Source of the DNA: Pseudomonadota bacterium
GTDB lineage: Bacteria > Pseudomonadota > Alphaproteobacteria > Rhizobiales > Beijerinckiaceae
Direction of reading: 5' to 3'
DNA: 64,000 bases
Assembly (NCBI GenBank): GCA_023386155.1
Contig: JAEWKH010000115.1
Coordinates: 1-64,000, forward strand
A program made the position numbers and the translations under genes. Positions 7,956 through 15,667 of the stretch are shown here, piece by piece (within the stretch, counting starts at the first letter, position 1; each line of letters begins with the position of its first letter). The notes under the pieces are model-generated. The model was not told the origin of the DNA. It ran no database searches and worked only from the letters and a program-made list of their open reading frames with translations.

Positions 7956-8762
7956 TTACCAAGCCGGGATGATGGCGCCCTTGAAGCGCTCTTCCAGGAA
8001 CTTCGCGACTTCCGGCGACTGGTAGGATTCCACGAAGGTCTTGATCTCCGGGCGCGTGTCGCCCTCACGCGCTGCGACGAAGTTGGCGTAAGGGTTGCCC
8101 TCGCGCTTCTCGACCGCGATCGTGTCCTTGCGGATGTCGAGGCCGGCATTGAGCGCATGGTCGGTGTTGATCACGGCGGCGTCGAGGTCGGGCAGGGCGC
8201 GGGGCAGCTGCGCGGCGTCGAGCTCGGAGAACTGGAAGCCCTTCGGGTTCTCGGCGATGTCGAGGAGGCTCGGCGACAGGCCCTTGCCGTCCTTGATCTT
8301 GATCACGCCTTCCTGGGCCAGGAGGTTGAGCGCGCGGCCGCCGTTGCTCGGATCGTTCGGAATGCCGATCTTGGCGCCCTTGGGCAGGTCCGCGGCGGAC
8401 TTCGCCTTGGAGGAGTAAAGGCCGATGGGCTGCACGAAGGTGAAGCCCACGGGGACGATCTTGTAGCCGCGGGCGGCGATCTGCGCATCGAGATAGGGCT
8501 TGTGCTGGAACGCGTTGGCGTCGAGGTCCTTGCGCTCCAGCGCCTCGTTGACGAGGGCGTAATCGGAGAAGGGCACCAGCTCGACATTCAGGCCCTTGCC
8601 GGCCGCGACCTTCTTGACGACCTGCGCCACCTCTTCCTCGGCGCCGGACATGACGCCGACCTTGATGCTCTTCTGCTGGGCGGCGGCCGGCAGGGCCGTG
8701 GCGACGACGGCGCCGAGCGTGAAGGTCGCGGACAGGAGGGTGCGGCGGGTGAAGACGGACAT
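7956..8762 (-). CDS. metQ: MetQ-family periplasmic methionine-binding protein
   Basis: This is the substrate-binding component for a methionine ABC importer (MetNI-Q). The 268-residue product starts with a signal peptide (TRRTLLSATFTLGAVVATA, cleavage near AAA-QQ at 28-29) containing twin arginines. It lacks a lipobox cysteine, so it is probably soluble in the periplasm rather than a lipoprotein. Family features include KVGVMSG near the mature start, FQHKPYLDAQ and IPNDPSNGGRALNLLAQ. No metN ATPase or metI permease lies nearby, so it must work with components encoded elsewhere. A SAM-II-like riboswitch and alternative hairpins upstream suggest repression when S-adenosylmethionine is abundant. 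Confidence 0.9.
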   Translation of the reverse strand: MSVFTRRTLLSATFTLGAVVATALPAAAQQKSIKVGVMSGAEEEVAQVVKKVAAGKGLNVELVPFSDYALVNEALERKDLDANAFQHKPYLDAQIAARGYKIVPVGFTFVQPIGLYSSKAKSAADLPKGAKIGIPNDPSNGGRALNLLAQEGVIKIKDGKGLSPSLLDIAENPKGFQFSELDAAQLPRALPDLDAAVINTDHALNAGLDIRKDTIAVEKREGNPYANFVAAREGDTRPEIKTFVESYQSPEVAKFLEERFKGAIIPAW

Positions 8763-8863
8763 GGGAGTACCTTTCGGGCAAAGTGCATCCGGGCTTCAGC
8801 TCGAAGCCGGACATGTGGTTCGGATCTGAAGAGAAGGATCAGGCCGTGAAGCGACGACACCGC

Positions 8864-8932
8864 TCAGCCTGCGGGGGCCGCAAGGCGGAAGGGGTTGTCG
8901 TCATGCGGGTCGGGCGCGTCATAGCCGATCAT
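8864..8932 (-). CDS. Possible 22-codon leader peptide upstream of metQ
   Basis: An ATG-initiated frame of 22 codons (MIGYDAPDPHDDNPFRLAAP plus two residues) lies between the riboswitch and metQ. Its start directly follows CACGAGG, the third arm of the alternative hairpins at 8933-8965. Spacing from GAGG to ATG is zero, which is poor for initiation, and the stop is 101 bases before metQ. It could be a regulatory leader or chance; conservation would decide. Confidence 0.3.
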   Translation of the reverse strand: MIGYDAPDPHDDNPFRLAAPAG

Positions 8933-8965
8933 CCTCGTGAACCACGAGGCGGAAGCCGCTCGTGG
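8933..8965 (-). promoter_or_regulatory. Three-arm alternative hairpin, likely riboswitch expression platform
   Basis: On the minus strand, arm 1 CCACGAG (8965-8959) pairs perfectly with arm 2 CTCGTGG (8948-8942), with an added CGG/CCG inner stem. Arm 2, as CCTCGTG (8949-8943), can instead pair perfectly with arm 3 CACGAGG (8939-8933) across a GTT loop. The two hairpins exclude each other. Arm 3 holds the GAGG before the leader ORF. The layout fits a switch controlled by the adjacent SAM-II element. Confidence 0.5.
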
Positions 8966-9020
8966 CGCTTTAGCCTTTGATGACGCGGGGCAAGCTGCTC
9001 GTCTCAAATCGCCGCGGCCT
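8966..9020 (-). ncRNA. SAM-II (metA-type) riboswitch
   Basis: On the minus strand, stem CGCGG/CCGCG encloses the typical GATTTGA loop with GCTTGC. It is followed by the A-rich pseudoknot strand TCATCAAAGGCTAAAG, the pattern of alphaproteobacterial SAM-II aptamers. It sits about 200 bases upstream of metQ on the same strand, which agrees with control of methionine uptake by S-adenosylmethionine. Identification is by eye; a covariance-model score would be decisive. Confidence 0.75.
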
Positions 9021-9052
9021 CGAAGCGGCGCCGGCCGCCTCAAGACGAGACA

Positions 9053-9080
9053 CTTCTATACCGGCTGACTTTTATGTCAA
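9053..9080 (-). promoter_or_regulatory. Probable metQ promoter
   Basis: On the minus strand, a perfect TTGACA (9080-9075) is followed 16 bases later by TAGAAG (9058-9053), or 14 bases later by TATAGA (9060-9055). Transcription would begin just before the SAM-II aptamer, as expected for a riboswitch leader. Confidence 0.5.
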
Positions 9081-9084
9081 TCGA

Positions 9085-9106
9085 TCTGTTCTGTAAAAAG
9101 AACAGA
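9085..9106. promoter_or_regulatory. Perfect 8-6-8 inverted repeat near the metQ -35 element
   Basis: TCTGTTCT and AGAACAGA are separated by GTAAAA. The site sits four bases upstream of the metQ TTGACA box, in the divergent region shared with the RTX hydrolase gene. It may be an operator for an unknown dimeric regulator. No adjacent regulator gene is present. Confidence 0.4.
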
Positions 9107-9288
9107 CCTGTCATGTCCGGAAGGCTTGGCCGATCCGGAGAACGACCGATTGAGGGAGCCGGCTGCGACATGAAAGCCTAGGCCATTCGGCAGAATAGCG
9201 TCGGTTTTATGAAACGTTATAAAATAAGAAGGAATCGGGCTGATAGGGTTCACCGCAGAACGTCAGCCACGGACAGAGGGGGTAAGGC
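9107..9288 (+). other. Upstream region of the RTX hydrolase gene
   Basis: No gene is visible. An AT-rich island at 9205-9224 contains the inverted repeat TTTTAT/ATAAAA around GAAACGTT and could hold a promoter or operator for the downstream gene. A purine-rich GAGGGGGTAAGG just before the ATG at 9289 is a good ribosome binding site. Confidence 0.35.
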
Positions 9289-11877
9289 ATGAGTGGTTCC
9301 GAGCAGATCTTCGAGTGGGAAGGGATCACTCAGCCGTCTTATTGGGGCGGACAGGTCACTGCGCCCAATGGCCAAGCCGCCATGTCCCAGATCGTTGCCA
9401 CCGGCGCCAACACCGTCACGATCATCCCCAACTTCTTCCAGGAAAATAAAACCAGCAACTCGATGGGATTGAATCTCGGCAATCCGAGTAGCCCCTGGGA
9501 CGACGAGAGCGATACCTTCGAGCGCGTCGCGCAGTCCATCCTTCAGGCAAAGGAGATGGGTCTCAAGGTGGTGCTCAAGCCGCATGTGGAATCGAACAAT
9601 CGCGTTTGGCGCGCCGAATTTGCCCCCACCGATCCGAAGGCTTGGTTCGACAGCTACAAGGCCATGATGGTCGAATACGCCAAGGTGGCGCAGGCGACGG
9701 GTGCGGAGATGCTCTGCGTCGGCACCGAAATGAACAGCATGATCGATCCGACCAAGGTCTGCAGCGACGGCAAGACCTATACCCAGAAATGGGTCGAGAT
9801 CATCGACGCGGTGCGCGCCGTCTATTCGGGCAAGGTCACTTATGCGGCCACCTACGACACGGTGATGAAGGTCGGGTTCTGGGACAAGGTCGATTACATC
9901 GGCGTCGATGCCTACATTCCGTCCTCGACGGTCAACGATCCGACTGTCGACCAGATCGTGGATGCCTGGGTCAAGCCGCATTTCAACCCGTGGGTCCGAG
10001 ACACGCTGCACGGCGGCAAGTCCGTCGTCGAGTACTACAAAGCGCTCTCAGAGCAATACGGCAAGAAGGTGATCTTCACCGAGGTCGGCTACAAGAGCAT
10101 GGACGGGGCGAACAAGGACCCCGGCGTTTTCGGCGGCAGCGGGACATACGACCCTCAGGAGCAGGTCGACTGCTACGAGGCCCTGTTCCGAGTGATGGAG
10201 AACTACGGCGGCCAATGGCTCGCGGGGTCGTTCCTCTGGAGCTATTACTCCTTCGCGAACCCTATGGATCCTCAAAGCGAAGGAGGGGCAAACGTCCCGT
10301 GGACGGACTACACCACGCAGCACAAGCCCGCGAACGCCGTAGTGACGACTCATTACTCGAGCCCCGTCCACGGGACGGGCCTTGTCTGGAACGGCACGGA
10401 CGCGGCCAACAAGCTCGATGGCGGCTATCACAACGACACCCTGAACGGGGCCGGCGGGAACGACATCCTCTGGGGCGGCGCGGGCAACGACCAGTTCGAC
10501 GGGGGGCAGGGCGACGATATCCTGGATGGGAGCTCGGGCCACGATATCCTCGACGGCGCGAACGATGAGGATACGGCGCTCTTCTCCGGCGCTCGCGCCA
10601 ACTACAAAATCTATGCGCTCGGCAATGGCAGGTTCATCGTCAAGGACACCCGCCAGGGCGGTGACGGAACCGACGAGCTTCGCAACATCGAGAAGGTGAG
10701 CTTCAACGGCACGGTCATGGACCTGGGCACCATCGGGACGGATCCGCCGCCAGAGAGCGTATTTTCGATTGCGGCCGTTCAGGCCACGAAGCGCGAGGGA
10801 GACACAGGCGTCACGACGGACTTCACCTTCAAGGTCAGCCGCACCGCCGACATCGGAGAATCGACCGTCAAGTGGCGGGTGAAGCTTCCTGTCGGCTCCG
10901 TCCGGGCCAATGACTTCGCCGTCATGACGGGCAGCGTCGTCATGGGCACGGGCGTGACCGAGCAGGTCATCACCGTGAAGGTCAAGGGCGACGTGCTCTT
11001 CGAAGCCGATGAGGTCTTCACCGTCGAACTCTACGAGCCGGGCGAGGGAAGCTCCATCGGGACCGGAAGCGCGAACGGCAAGATCCTGAACGACGACACC
11101 AACAACGCTCCGAAGGACATCCTGTTGAGCGGCACGGTGGCCGCGGAGCTGGCCGCGGCGGGAACCCTTGTGGGCAGGCTGTACGCCACCGACATCGACG
11201 AGGACGAGGCGTACAGCTATGCGATCGTCAATTCCGACGGCCGGTTCAGGATCGAGGGCAACGAGCTCCTTGTCGACAACGGCTTCAGGCTCGATCACGA
11301 ACAGGCCTCCTCGCACAAGGTGACCGTGCGGGTGACCGACAAGGCCGGCGCGACCTATGACAAGGAACTGGTGGTCTATGTCAGCAACGCGGATCCGGAG
11401 AGCACCGTCGGCAGCGCCGCCGATGACGTGTTCAAGGCGGGCGACGGCAGGGACACGCTCGGCGGCGGCTTGGGCAACGACGTGCTCTGGGGCGGATACG
11501 GCAACGACGTGCTGAGCGGTGGCGACGGCAAGGATGTCTTCGTGTTCGCCGCAAGGCTCGGCACGGCCAAGACCGACAGGAAGGTGAACTTCGACAAGAT
11601 CACCGACTTCAACGTCAAGCACGATACGATCTGGCTCGACAATGCGGTGTTCACCAAGCTCGGCAAGAAGGGCACGGAAGCGCACCCGGTCAAGATCAAG
11701 AAGGCGTTCTTCACCATCGGGGCCAAGGCCAACGACAAGGACGACTATCTTGTCTACAACAACAAGACCGGAGTGCTCTCCTACGACAAGGACGGCTCGG
11801 GCAAGGCCAAGGCCGTGGAAATCGCCCAGCTCTCCAAGAAGCTCAAGATGACCTATCTCGACTTCATGGTCATCTGA
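9289..11877 (+). CDS. RTX exoprotein with GH113-like glycoside hydrolase, Calx-beta and cadherin-like domains
   Basis: The 862-residue mosaic has no N-terminal signal peptide. Residues 10-355 look like a GH113-type TIM barrel (beta-mannanase family): LKVVLKPHV, then VGTEMNS with candidate acid/base Glu147, and VIFTEVGYKS with candidate nucleophile Glu265. Residues 377-428 are calcium-binding RTX nonapeptides (GGAGNDQFDGGQGDDILDG). A Calx-beta-like domain (about 495-605) and a cadherin-like segment (about 608-705) follow. More RTX repeats and a 110-residue C-terminal module ending YLDFMVI complete the protein. That module is shared with the RTX proteins at 20161 and 31576. Export through a type I secretion system is expected, but no transporter genes lie in the window. 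The polysaccharide substrate is unknown. Confidence 0.85.
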   Translation: MSGSEQIFEWEGITQPSYWGGQVTAPNGQAAMSQIVATGANTVTIIPNFFQENKTSNSMGLNLGNPSSPWDDESDTFERVAQSILQAKEMGLKVVLKPHVESNNRVWRAEFAPTDPKAWFDSYKAMMVEYAKVAQATGAEMLCVGTEMNSMIDPTKVCSDGKTYTQKWVEIIDAVRAVYSGKVTYAATYDTVMKVGFWDKVDYIGVDAYIPSSTVNDPTVDQIVDAWVKPHFNPWVRDTLHGGKSVVEYYKALSEQYGKKVIFTEVGYKSMDGANKDPGVFGGSGTYDPQEQVDCYEALFRVMENYGGQWLAGSFLWSYYSFANPMDPQSEGGANVPWTDYTTQHKPANAVVTTHYSSPVHGTGLVWNGTDAANKLDGGYHNDTLNGAGGNDILWGGAGNDQFDGGQGDDILDGSSGHDILDGANDEDTALFSGARANYKIYALGNGRFIVKDTRQGGDGTDELRNIEKVSFNGTVMDLGTIGTDPPPESVFSIAAVQATKREGDTGVTTDFTFKVSRTADIGESTVKWRVKLPVGSVRANDFAVMTGSVVMGTGVTEQVITVKVKGDVLFEADEVFTVELYEPGEGSSIGTGSANGKILNDDTNNAPKDILLSGTVAAELAAAGTLVGRLYATDIDEDEAYSYAIVNSDGRFRIEGNELLVDNGFRLDHEQASSHKVTVRVTDKAGATYDKELVVYVSNADPESTVGSAADDVFKAGDGRDTLGGGLGNDVLWGGYGNDVLSGGDGKDVFVFAARLGTAKTDRKVNFDKITDFNVKHDTIWLDNAVFTKLGKKGTEAHPVKIKKAFFTIGAKANDKDDYLVYNNKTGVLSYDKDGSGKAKAVEIAQLSKKLKMTYLDFMVI

Positions 11878-11920
11878 GAGGGCGGTCGAGAAAGAGCTTC
11901 CGCGAATGGTAACCCTCACC

Positions 11921-11967
11921 GTCATCACCGGCATGGGTCCCCGGATCAAGTCCGGCGAGGTGATGAC
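11921..11967. repeat. Palindromic dispersed repeat between convergent genes
   Basis: Outer arms GTCATCACC/GGTGATGAC and inner arms CCGGA/TCCGG surround TCAAG. The same core (CCGGATCAAGTCCGG) recurs at 28722-28744 and in part at 62252-62293. Between convergent genes it may serve as a bidirectional terminator. Confidence 0.65.
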
Positions 11968-12000
11968 GGGAGAGGTAGCCTTCGACGAAAGCGCGCCTGC

Positions 12001-13020
12001 TCAATAGGCGCGGGCGATGCAGAAATCGACCGCGTCGAGGAGCGCCTGCTTCATCGGGCCCGACGGGAAGAGGGCGAGGGCGTCGCGCGCCATGGCGCCG
12101 TAATGGCGGGCGCGCTCGACCGTGTCCTCGAGGGCCCGGTGGCGGCGCATGATGGCGATGGCCTGTTCGAGGTCCGCATCCTCGATCTCACCCTGCTCGA
12201 GCACGCGCCTCCAGAAGGCGCGCTCCTCGTCCGTGCCGCGGCGGAACGAGAGGACCACCGGAAGGGTGATCTTCCCCTCGCGGAAATCGTCGCCCACGTT
12301 CTTGCCGAGCGTCGCGGCCTTGCCGCCGTAATCGAGGGCGTCGTCCACGAGCTGGAACGCGATGCCGAGATTCATGCCGTAGGAGCGGCAGGCGGCCTGT
12401 TCGGCCTTGGGACGGCCGGCGATGACGGGGCCGACCTCACAGGCGGCGGCGAAGAGTTCCGCCGTCTTGCCGCGAATCACGGCGAGGTACTCGTCCTCGG
12501 TGGTCTCCGTGTTCTTGGCGGCGGCGAGCTGCATCACCTCGCCCTCGGCGATCACGGTCGCGGCGGCGGAGAGGATGTCGAGGGCGCGCAGGGACCCCAC
12601 TTCCACCATCATGCGGAAGGCCTGGCCGAGCAGGAAGTCGCCGACGAGCACGCTCGCCTCGTTGCCCCATTTGATTCGGGCGGCGATCTTGCCCCGGCGC
12701 ATGTCGCTCTCGTCCACCACGTCGTCGTGGAGGAGGGTGGCCGTGTGCATGAACTCGACGGAGGCCGCGAGCTTCACGTGACCGTCGCCCTCGTAGCCGG
12801 AGAGGCCGGCGGTCGCGAGCGTCAGCATGGGCCGCAGGCGCTTGCCGCCGGAGGAGATCAGGTGGTTCGCCACCTCCGGGATCATCGTGACCTCGGAGCC
12901 TGTGCGCGACAGAATCATCGCATTGACCCGTTCCATGTCGGAGGCCACAAGGGACACGAGTCTCTCGATGCCCGCATTCTTCTCGGGATGCTTGTCTTCG
13001 AACGGAACGACGACGCCCAC
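12001..13020 (-). CDS. ispB: Trans-polyprenyl diphosphate synthase (octaprenyl/decaprenyl type)
   Basis: This enzyme condenses isopentenyl diphosphate units onto an allylic primer, giving the side chain of ubiquinone. The 339-residue protein has both aspartate-rich motifs: LLHDDVVDES (Asp99, Asp100, Asp103) and FQLVDDALDYGG (Asp226, Asp227, Asp230). It also has GGKRLRP (58-64), which binds diphosphate. The small residues before the first motif are consistent with a long-chain enzyme, but chain length cannot be fixed by eye. It is divergent from the DUF2007 gene, with about 115 bases between them. Confidence 0.93.
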   Translation of the reverse strand: MGVVVPFEDKHPEKNAGIERLVSLVASDMERVNAMILSRTGSEVTMIPEVANHLISSGGKRLRPMLTLATAGLSGYEGDGHVKLAASVEFMHTATLLHDDVVDESDMRRGKIAARIKWGNEASVLVGDFLLGQAFRMMVEVGSLRALDILSAAATVIAEGEVMQLAAAKNTETTEDEYLAVIRGKTAELFAAACEVGPVIAGRPKAEQAACRSYGMNLGIAFQLVDDALDYGGKAATLGKNVGDDFREGKITLPVVLSFRRGTDEERAFWRRVLEQGEIEDADLEQAIAIMRRHRALEDTVERARHYGAMARDALALFPSGPMKQALLDAVDFCIARAY

Positions 13021-13134
13021 GTCTCACTACCCGGGTTGCCGGCCGGCCTGGCCGGTAGGAATATCAATCACCGTGGCATGGCACTTTCCATGCTGCAATG
13101 CAAACACTTACCGCAAGGGAAGAGGCTCAGCCCG

Positions 13135-13359
13135 ATGGTCGAAATCGTCCGTACCAACGATCTCGTTCTGGTCGGCTTCCTACAATCCCTCCTGGAAAAC
13201 GCCAATATCCCCGTTCTCGTCGCCGACGCGCATATGAGCGCCCTGGAGGGCATGACGGGCGCCTTTCCCCGCCGGATCCTCGTGCCCGAGGATCACCTGC
13301 GCCAGGCGCGCCGCCTGATCGCCGAGGCCGGTCTCGAGGCCGAGTTGCGGCATGGATGA
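13135..13359 (+). CDS. DUF2007-family small protein
   Basis: The 74-residue protein reads MVEIVRTNDLVLVGFLQSLL, then an ILVPEDHLRQARRLIAEAGL helix, the pattern of DUF2007 (putative signal-transducing protein). The frame is open far upstream, but the family start is the ATG at 13135. Its stop overlaps the next gene by eight bases, indicating translational coupling with the methyltransferase. The function of DUF2007 is not established. Confidence 0.8.
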   Translation: MVEIVRTNDLVLVGFLQSLLENANIPVLVADAHMSALEGMTGAFPRRILVPEDHLRQARRLIAEAGLEAELRHG

Positions 13360-14092
13360 GATCACGGAGGATTTACTGCTCGGCGGGCGTGTCCGCCTGG
13401 TCCAGCCGGAAAAGGGCCATCGGGCCGGAACCGATGCGGTGCTGCTAGCCGCCTCGGCGCCGGTAAGGCCCGGCGATGTGGCGGTGGACATTGGCGCCGC
13501 CACCGGAGCCGTCGGGCTCATGGTGGCCACCCGCGAGAAGGATGCGAAGTTCATCTTCGTGGAGCGGGACCCGGCCCTCGCCGAACTCTGCCGCCGGAAC
13601 TGCCGGGAGAACGGCGTCCCGGGCGAGGTGGCCGTCGCGGACGTGCTGGACAAGGCCTCGCGCCAGGCCGCCGGGCTGAGCCCGGAGAGCGCCGATCTCG
13701 TCCTCACCAACCCGCCGTTCCTGGAGGAGGGGCAGGCCCGGATCTCGCCGGACCGGCGCCGGGCGGCGGCCCATGCCCTGCCTGCGGGCGGGCTGGAGGC
13801 CTGGCTCAAGGCCTGCGCGGGCCTTCTCCGGCCCAAGGGCCGCCTCGTCCTGATCCACCGGGCCGACCGGGTGGCCGAGTGCCTTCGGATCGCGGAACAA
13901 CGGCTCGGGGGCCTGGAGCTCCGCTTCGTCCATCCGAGTGCCGACCGGCCAGCGATCCGCTTCCTGCTGTCCGGGGTCAAGGGCAGCCGGGCGCCGCTGA
14001 GCATCCTGCCGCCGGTGATCCTGAACGGACCCGATGGGCGCTTCACCCCCCAGTCCGAGGCCCTGCACCGGGGCGAGGTCACCCTTCTGTGA
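13352..14092 (+). CDS. SAM-dependent N6-adenine methyltransferase, TrmN6-like
   Basis: The 246-residue protein carries the SAM-binding DIGAATGAVG (46-55), an acidic VERDP at the end of strand two, and the catalytic NPPF tetrapeptide (120-123). NPPF is typical of enzymes that methylate exocyclic amines of adenine or of glutamine. The start MDEITEDLLLGGRVRLVQPEKGHRAGTDAV resembles the tRNA1(Val) adenine-37 N6-methyltransferase family. The substrate is inferred. It overlaps the DUF2007 gene by eight bases and is followed by a strong palindrome. Confidence 0.82.
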   Translation: MDEITEDLLLGGRVRLVQPEKGHRAGTDAVLLAASAPVRPGDVAVDIGAATGAVGLMVATREKDAKFIFVERDPALAELCRRNCRENGVPGEVAVADVLDKASRQAAGLSPESADLVLTNPPFLEEGQARISPDRRRAAAHALPAGGLEAWLKACAGLLRPKGRLVLIHRADRVAECLRIAEQRLGGLELRFVHPSADRPAIRFLLSGVKGSRAPLSILPPVILNGPDGRFTPQSEALHRGEVTLL

Positions 14093-14106
14093 AAGGTCCC
14101 TTCACG

Positions 14107-14145
14107 TCATGGCCGTCCCTGGATCAGGTCCGGGGACGGCCATGA
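14107..14145. terminator. Palindrome with perfect 13-bp arms between convergent genes
   Basis: TCATGGCCGTCCC and GGGACGGCCATGA enclose a 13-base loop with GGATCAGG. It lies just after the methyltransferase stop and before the convergent small gene at 14179, a place where a bidirectional terminator is expected. There is no long T-run, and related sequences elsewhere (62252-62293) make it also a dispersed repeat. Confidence 0.55.
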
Positions 14146-14178
14146 TGAAAGCGGAACAAGGTTGGGAAATCTGTCCGA

Positions 14179-14493
14179 TTACCAGCGGTAGCCGGGCCTG
14201 CGGACGGTGCGGCAGACCTCGACCGGGCGACCCACCCAGCGGTAGCCGTTCCAGACCCGCCGGCGCTCGACCCAGCAGCGGCGCGCCACAGGGGCCGGGC
14301 GATACCCCCTATAGGGGCGCCCGTAATAGGGCCGGCCATAATAGGGACGCCCGTACTGGACGGTCACGAGGGGCGCGGGGGCGCGGTGACCGTAATAGCC
14401 CGGATAGTAAGGCTGTGCCTCAGCCGGCTGAACCGACAGGGCGCCGAAGCCCAGGGCCGCAAAACCAAGAAGGCCGAACATCAGCTTGCGCAT
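14179..14493 (-). CDS. Small exported tyrosine/arginine-rich protein
   Basis: The 104-residue product begins with a classic signal peptide (MRKLMFGLLGFAALGFGALS, probable cleavage after AEA). The mature part has a tandem YYGRP repeat (about residues 45-63) and a C-terminal WVERRRVWNGYRWVGRPVEVC region with two cysteines that could form a disulfide. The start has GAGGAGA eight bases upstream. Similar small secreted proteins with low-complexity YGRP tracts occur in Hyphomicrobiales; I know no function. It probably resides in the periplasm or on the surface. Confidence 0.75.
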   Translation of the reverse strand: MRKLMFGLLGFAALGFGALSVQPAEAQPYYPGYYGHRAPAPLVTVQYGRPYYGRPYYGRPYRGYRPAPVARRCWVERRRVWNGYRWVGRPVEVCRTVRRPGYRW

Positions 14494-14657
14494 TCATTCT
14501 CTCCTCAACTCCGCCCAGACACCGGGTCGAAACGGTGTCACCGCCGGGCTGTTGTCCATGCTGAAGACTTAAACGAACTTAACTGAACGGCGCCCGACAT
14601 TTTCCCTAACGGAACGTTCATCTTGGGAAGCCGGGCCGTGCACCCTACATAACGGCC

Positions 14658-15542
14658 ATGGCTCAAACATCGTTCTCCTCCATGCTCCCTGCACGCCTGC
14701 AATTCCTCCTCCCGGCCAAGTACCGCACCTATTCCCATCCCGTCGTGCCCGTGGTGCGCCTGTCGGGGCCCATCGGGGCCGTGATGCCCCTGCGGACGGG
14801 GCTCGCCATGGCGAGCGTGGCGCCGCTCCTGGAGCGCGCCTTTTCCGTGCCGGGCGCGAAGGCGGTGGCGCTGGTCATCAACTCGCCGGGGGGCTCGGCG
14901 GCCCAGTCGCACCTGATCTTCAAGCGCATCCGGGCTCTCGCGGAGGAAAAGAAGCTCCCCGTCATCGCCTTCGTGGAGGATGCGGCGGCCTCCGGCGGCT
15001 ACATGATCGCTTGCGCGGCCGACGAGATCTATGCCGACCCGGCCTCCATCGTCGGCTCCATCGGGGTCGTCTCCGCGAGCTTCGGCTTCCATGAGCTGAT
15101 CGAGCGCATCGGCATCGAGCGGCGGGTGCACACCGCCGGCAAGAGCAAGGCGATGCTCGACCCGTTCCGGCCCGAGAACCCGGACGACGTGGTGCGCCTG
15201 AAGGGGCTCCAGCGCCAGATCCACGACGTCTTCGTCGGCCTCGTGAAGGACCGCCGGGGCGAGAAGCTCAACGATTCCTACGACGATCTCTTCTCCGGCG
15301 CCTTCTGGGTCGGCGCGGAGGCGCTCGACCTCGGCCTCGTCGACGGGCTCGGCGACATCCGGACCATCCTGCGCCAGCGCTTCGGCGACAAGGTGCAGTT
15401 CCGCATGATCGAGCCCGCCCGGCCGCCGCTGCTGGGGCGCCTGCTCGGCCGCCGGTCCCTGGGGCAGGCGAGCCTCATCGACCCCGGCGAGATCGTCGGC
15501 GCCCTCGAAGAGCGCGCCGCCTGGGCGCGGCTGGGGCTCTAA
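14658..15542 (+). CDS. S49-family (SppA/SohB-like) serine peptidase
   Basis: The 294-residue protein matches the protease IV/SohB family. It has the oxyanion segment LVINSPGGS (72-80), nucleophile Ser112 in EDAAASGGYMIA, and a candidate catalytic lysine in TAGKSKAMLDPF (Lys164 by family alignment). It contains one protease domain, as in SohB and archaeal SppA, rather than the double domain of E. coli SppA. No clear N-terminal membrane helix is visible, so its location is uncertain. These enzymes degrade signal peptides or membrane-protein fragments. It sits directly upstream of glyQ, an order I associate with Hyphomicrobiales. Confidence 0.88.
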   Translation: MAQTSFSSMLPARLQFLLPAKYRTYSHPVVPVVRLSGPIGAVMPLRTGLAMASVAPLLERAFSVPGAKAVALVINSPGGSAAQSHLIFKRIRALAEEKKLPVIAFVEDAAASGGYMIACAADEIYADPASIVGSIGVVSASFGFHELIERIGIERRVHTAGKSKAMLDPFRPENPDDVVRLKGLQRQIHDVFVGLVKDRRGEKLNDSYDDLFSGAFWVGAEALDLGLVDGLGDIRTILRQRFGDKVQFRMIEPARPPLLGRLLGRRSLGQASLIDPGEIVGALEERAAWARLGL

Positions 15543-15555
15543 CCACTCACCGTGT

Positions 15556-15583
15556 CGTCACCGGGACAGGCCCGGCCATGACG
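15556..15583. repeat. Imperfect palindrome between S49 peptidase and glyQ
   Basis: CGTCA-CCGGG, loop ACAGG, then CCCGG-CCA-TGACG. It belongs to the GGCCATGACG family of palindromes seen at 6386, 7902 and 14107, and may terminate the peptidase transcript. Confidence 0.45.
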
Positions 15584-15667
15584 GGGGAGGGCTCTCCAAC
15601 GCTTGACTTGGAGGCCCTCACATCCCAAGGGTTCGCCTGACATTCTCGTGACAAACCGGACGCCGAT

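Noticed and set aside
10048..11949. Minus-strand frame of about 633 codons opposite the RTX hydrolase
   Set aside because: RTX Gly/Asp codons read backwards give long open frames; no motifs are present.
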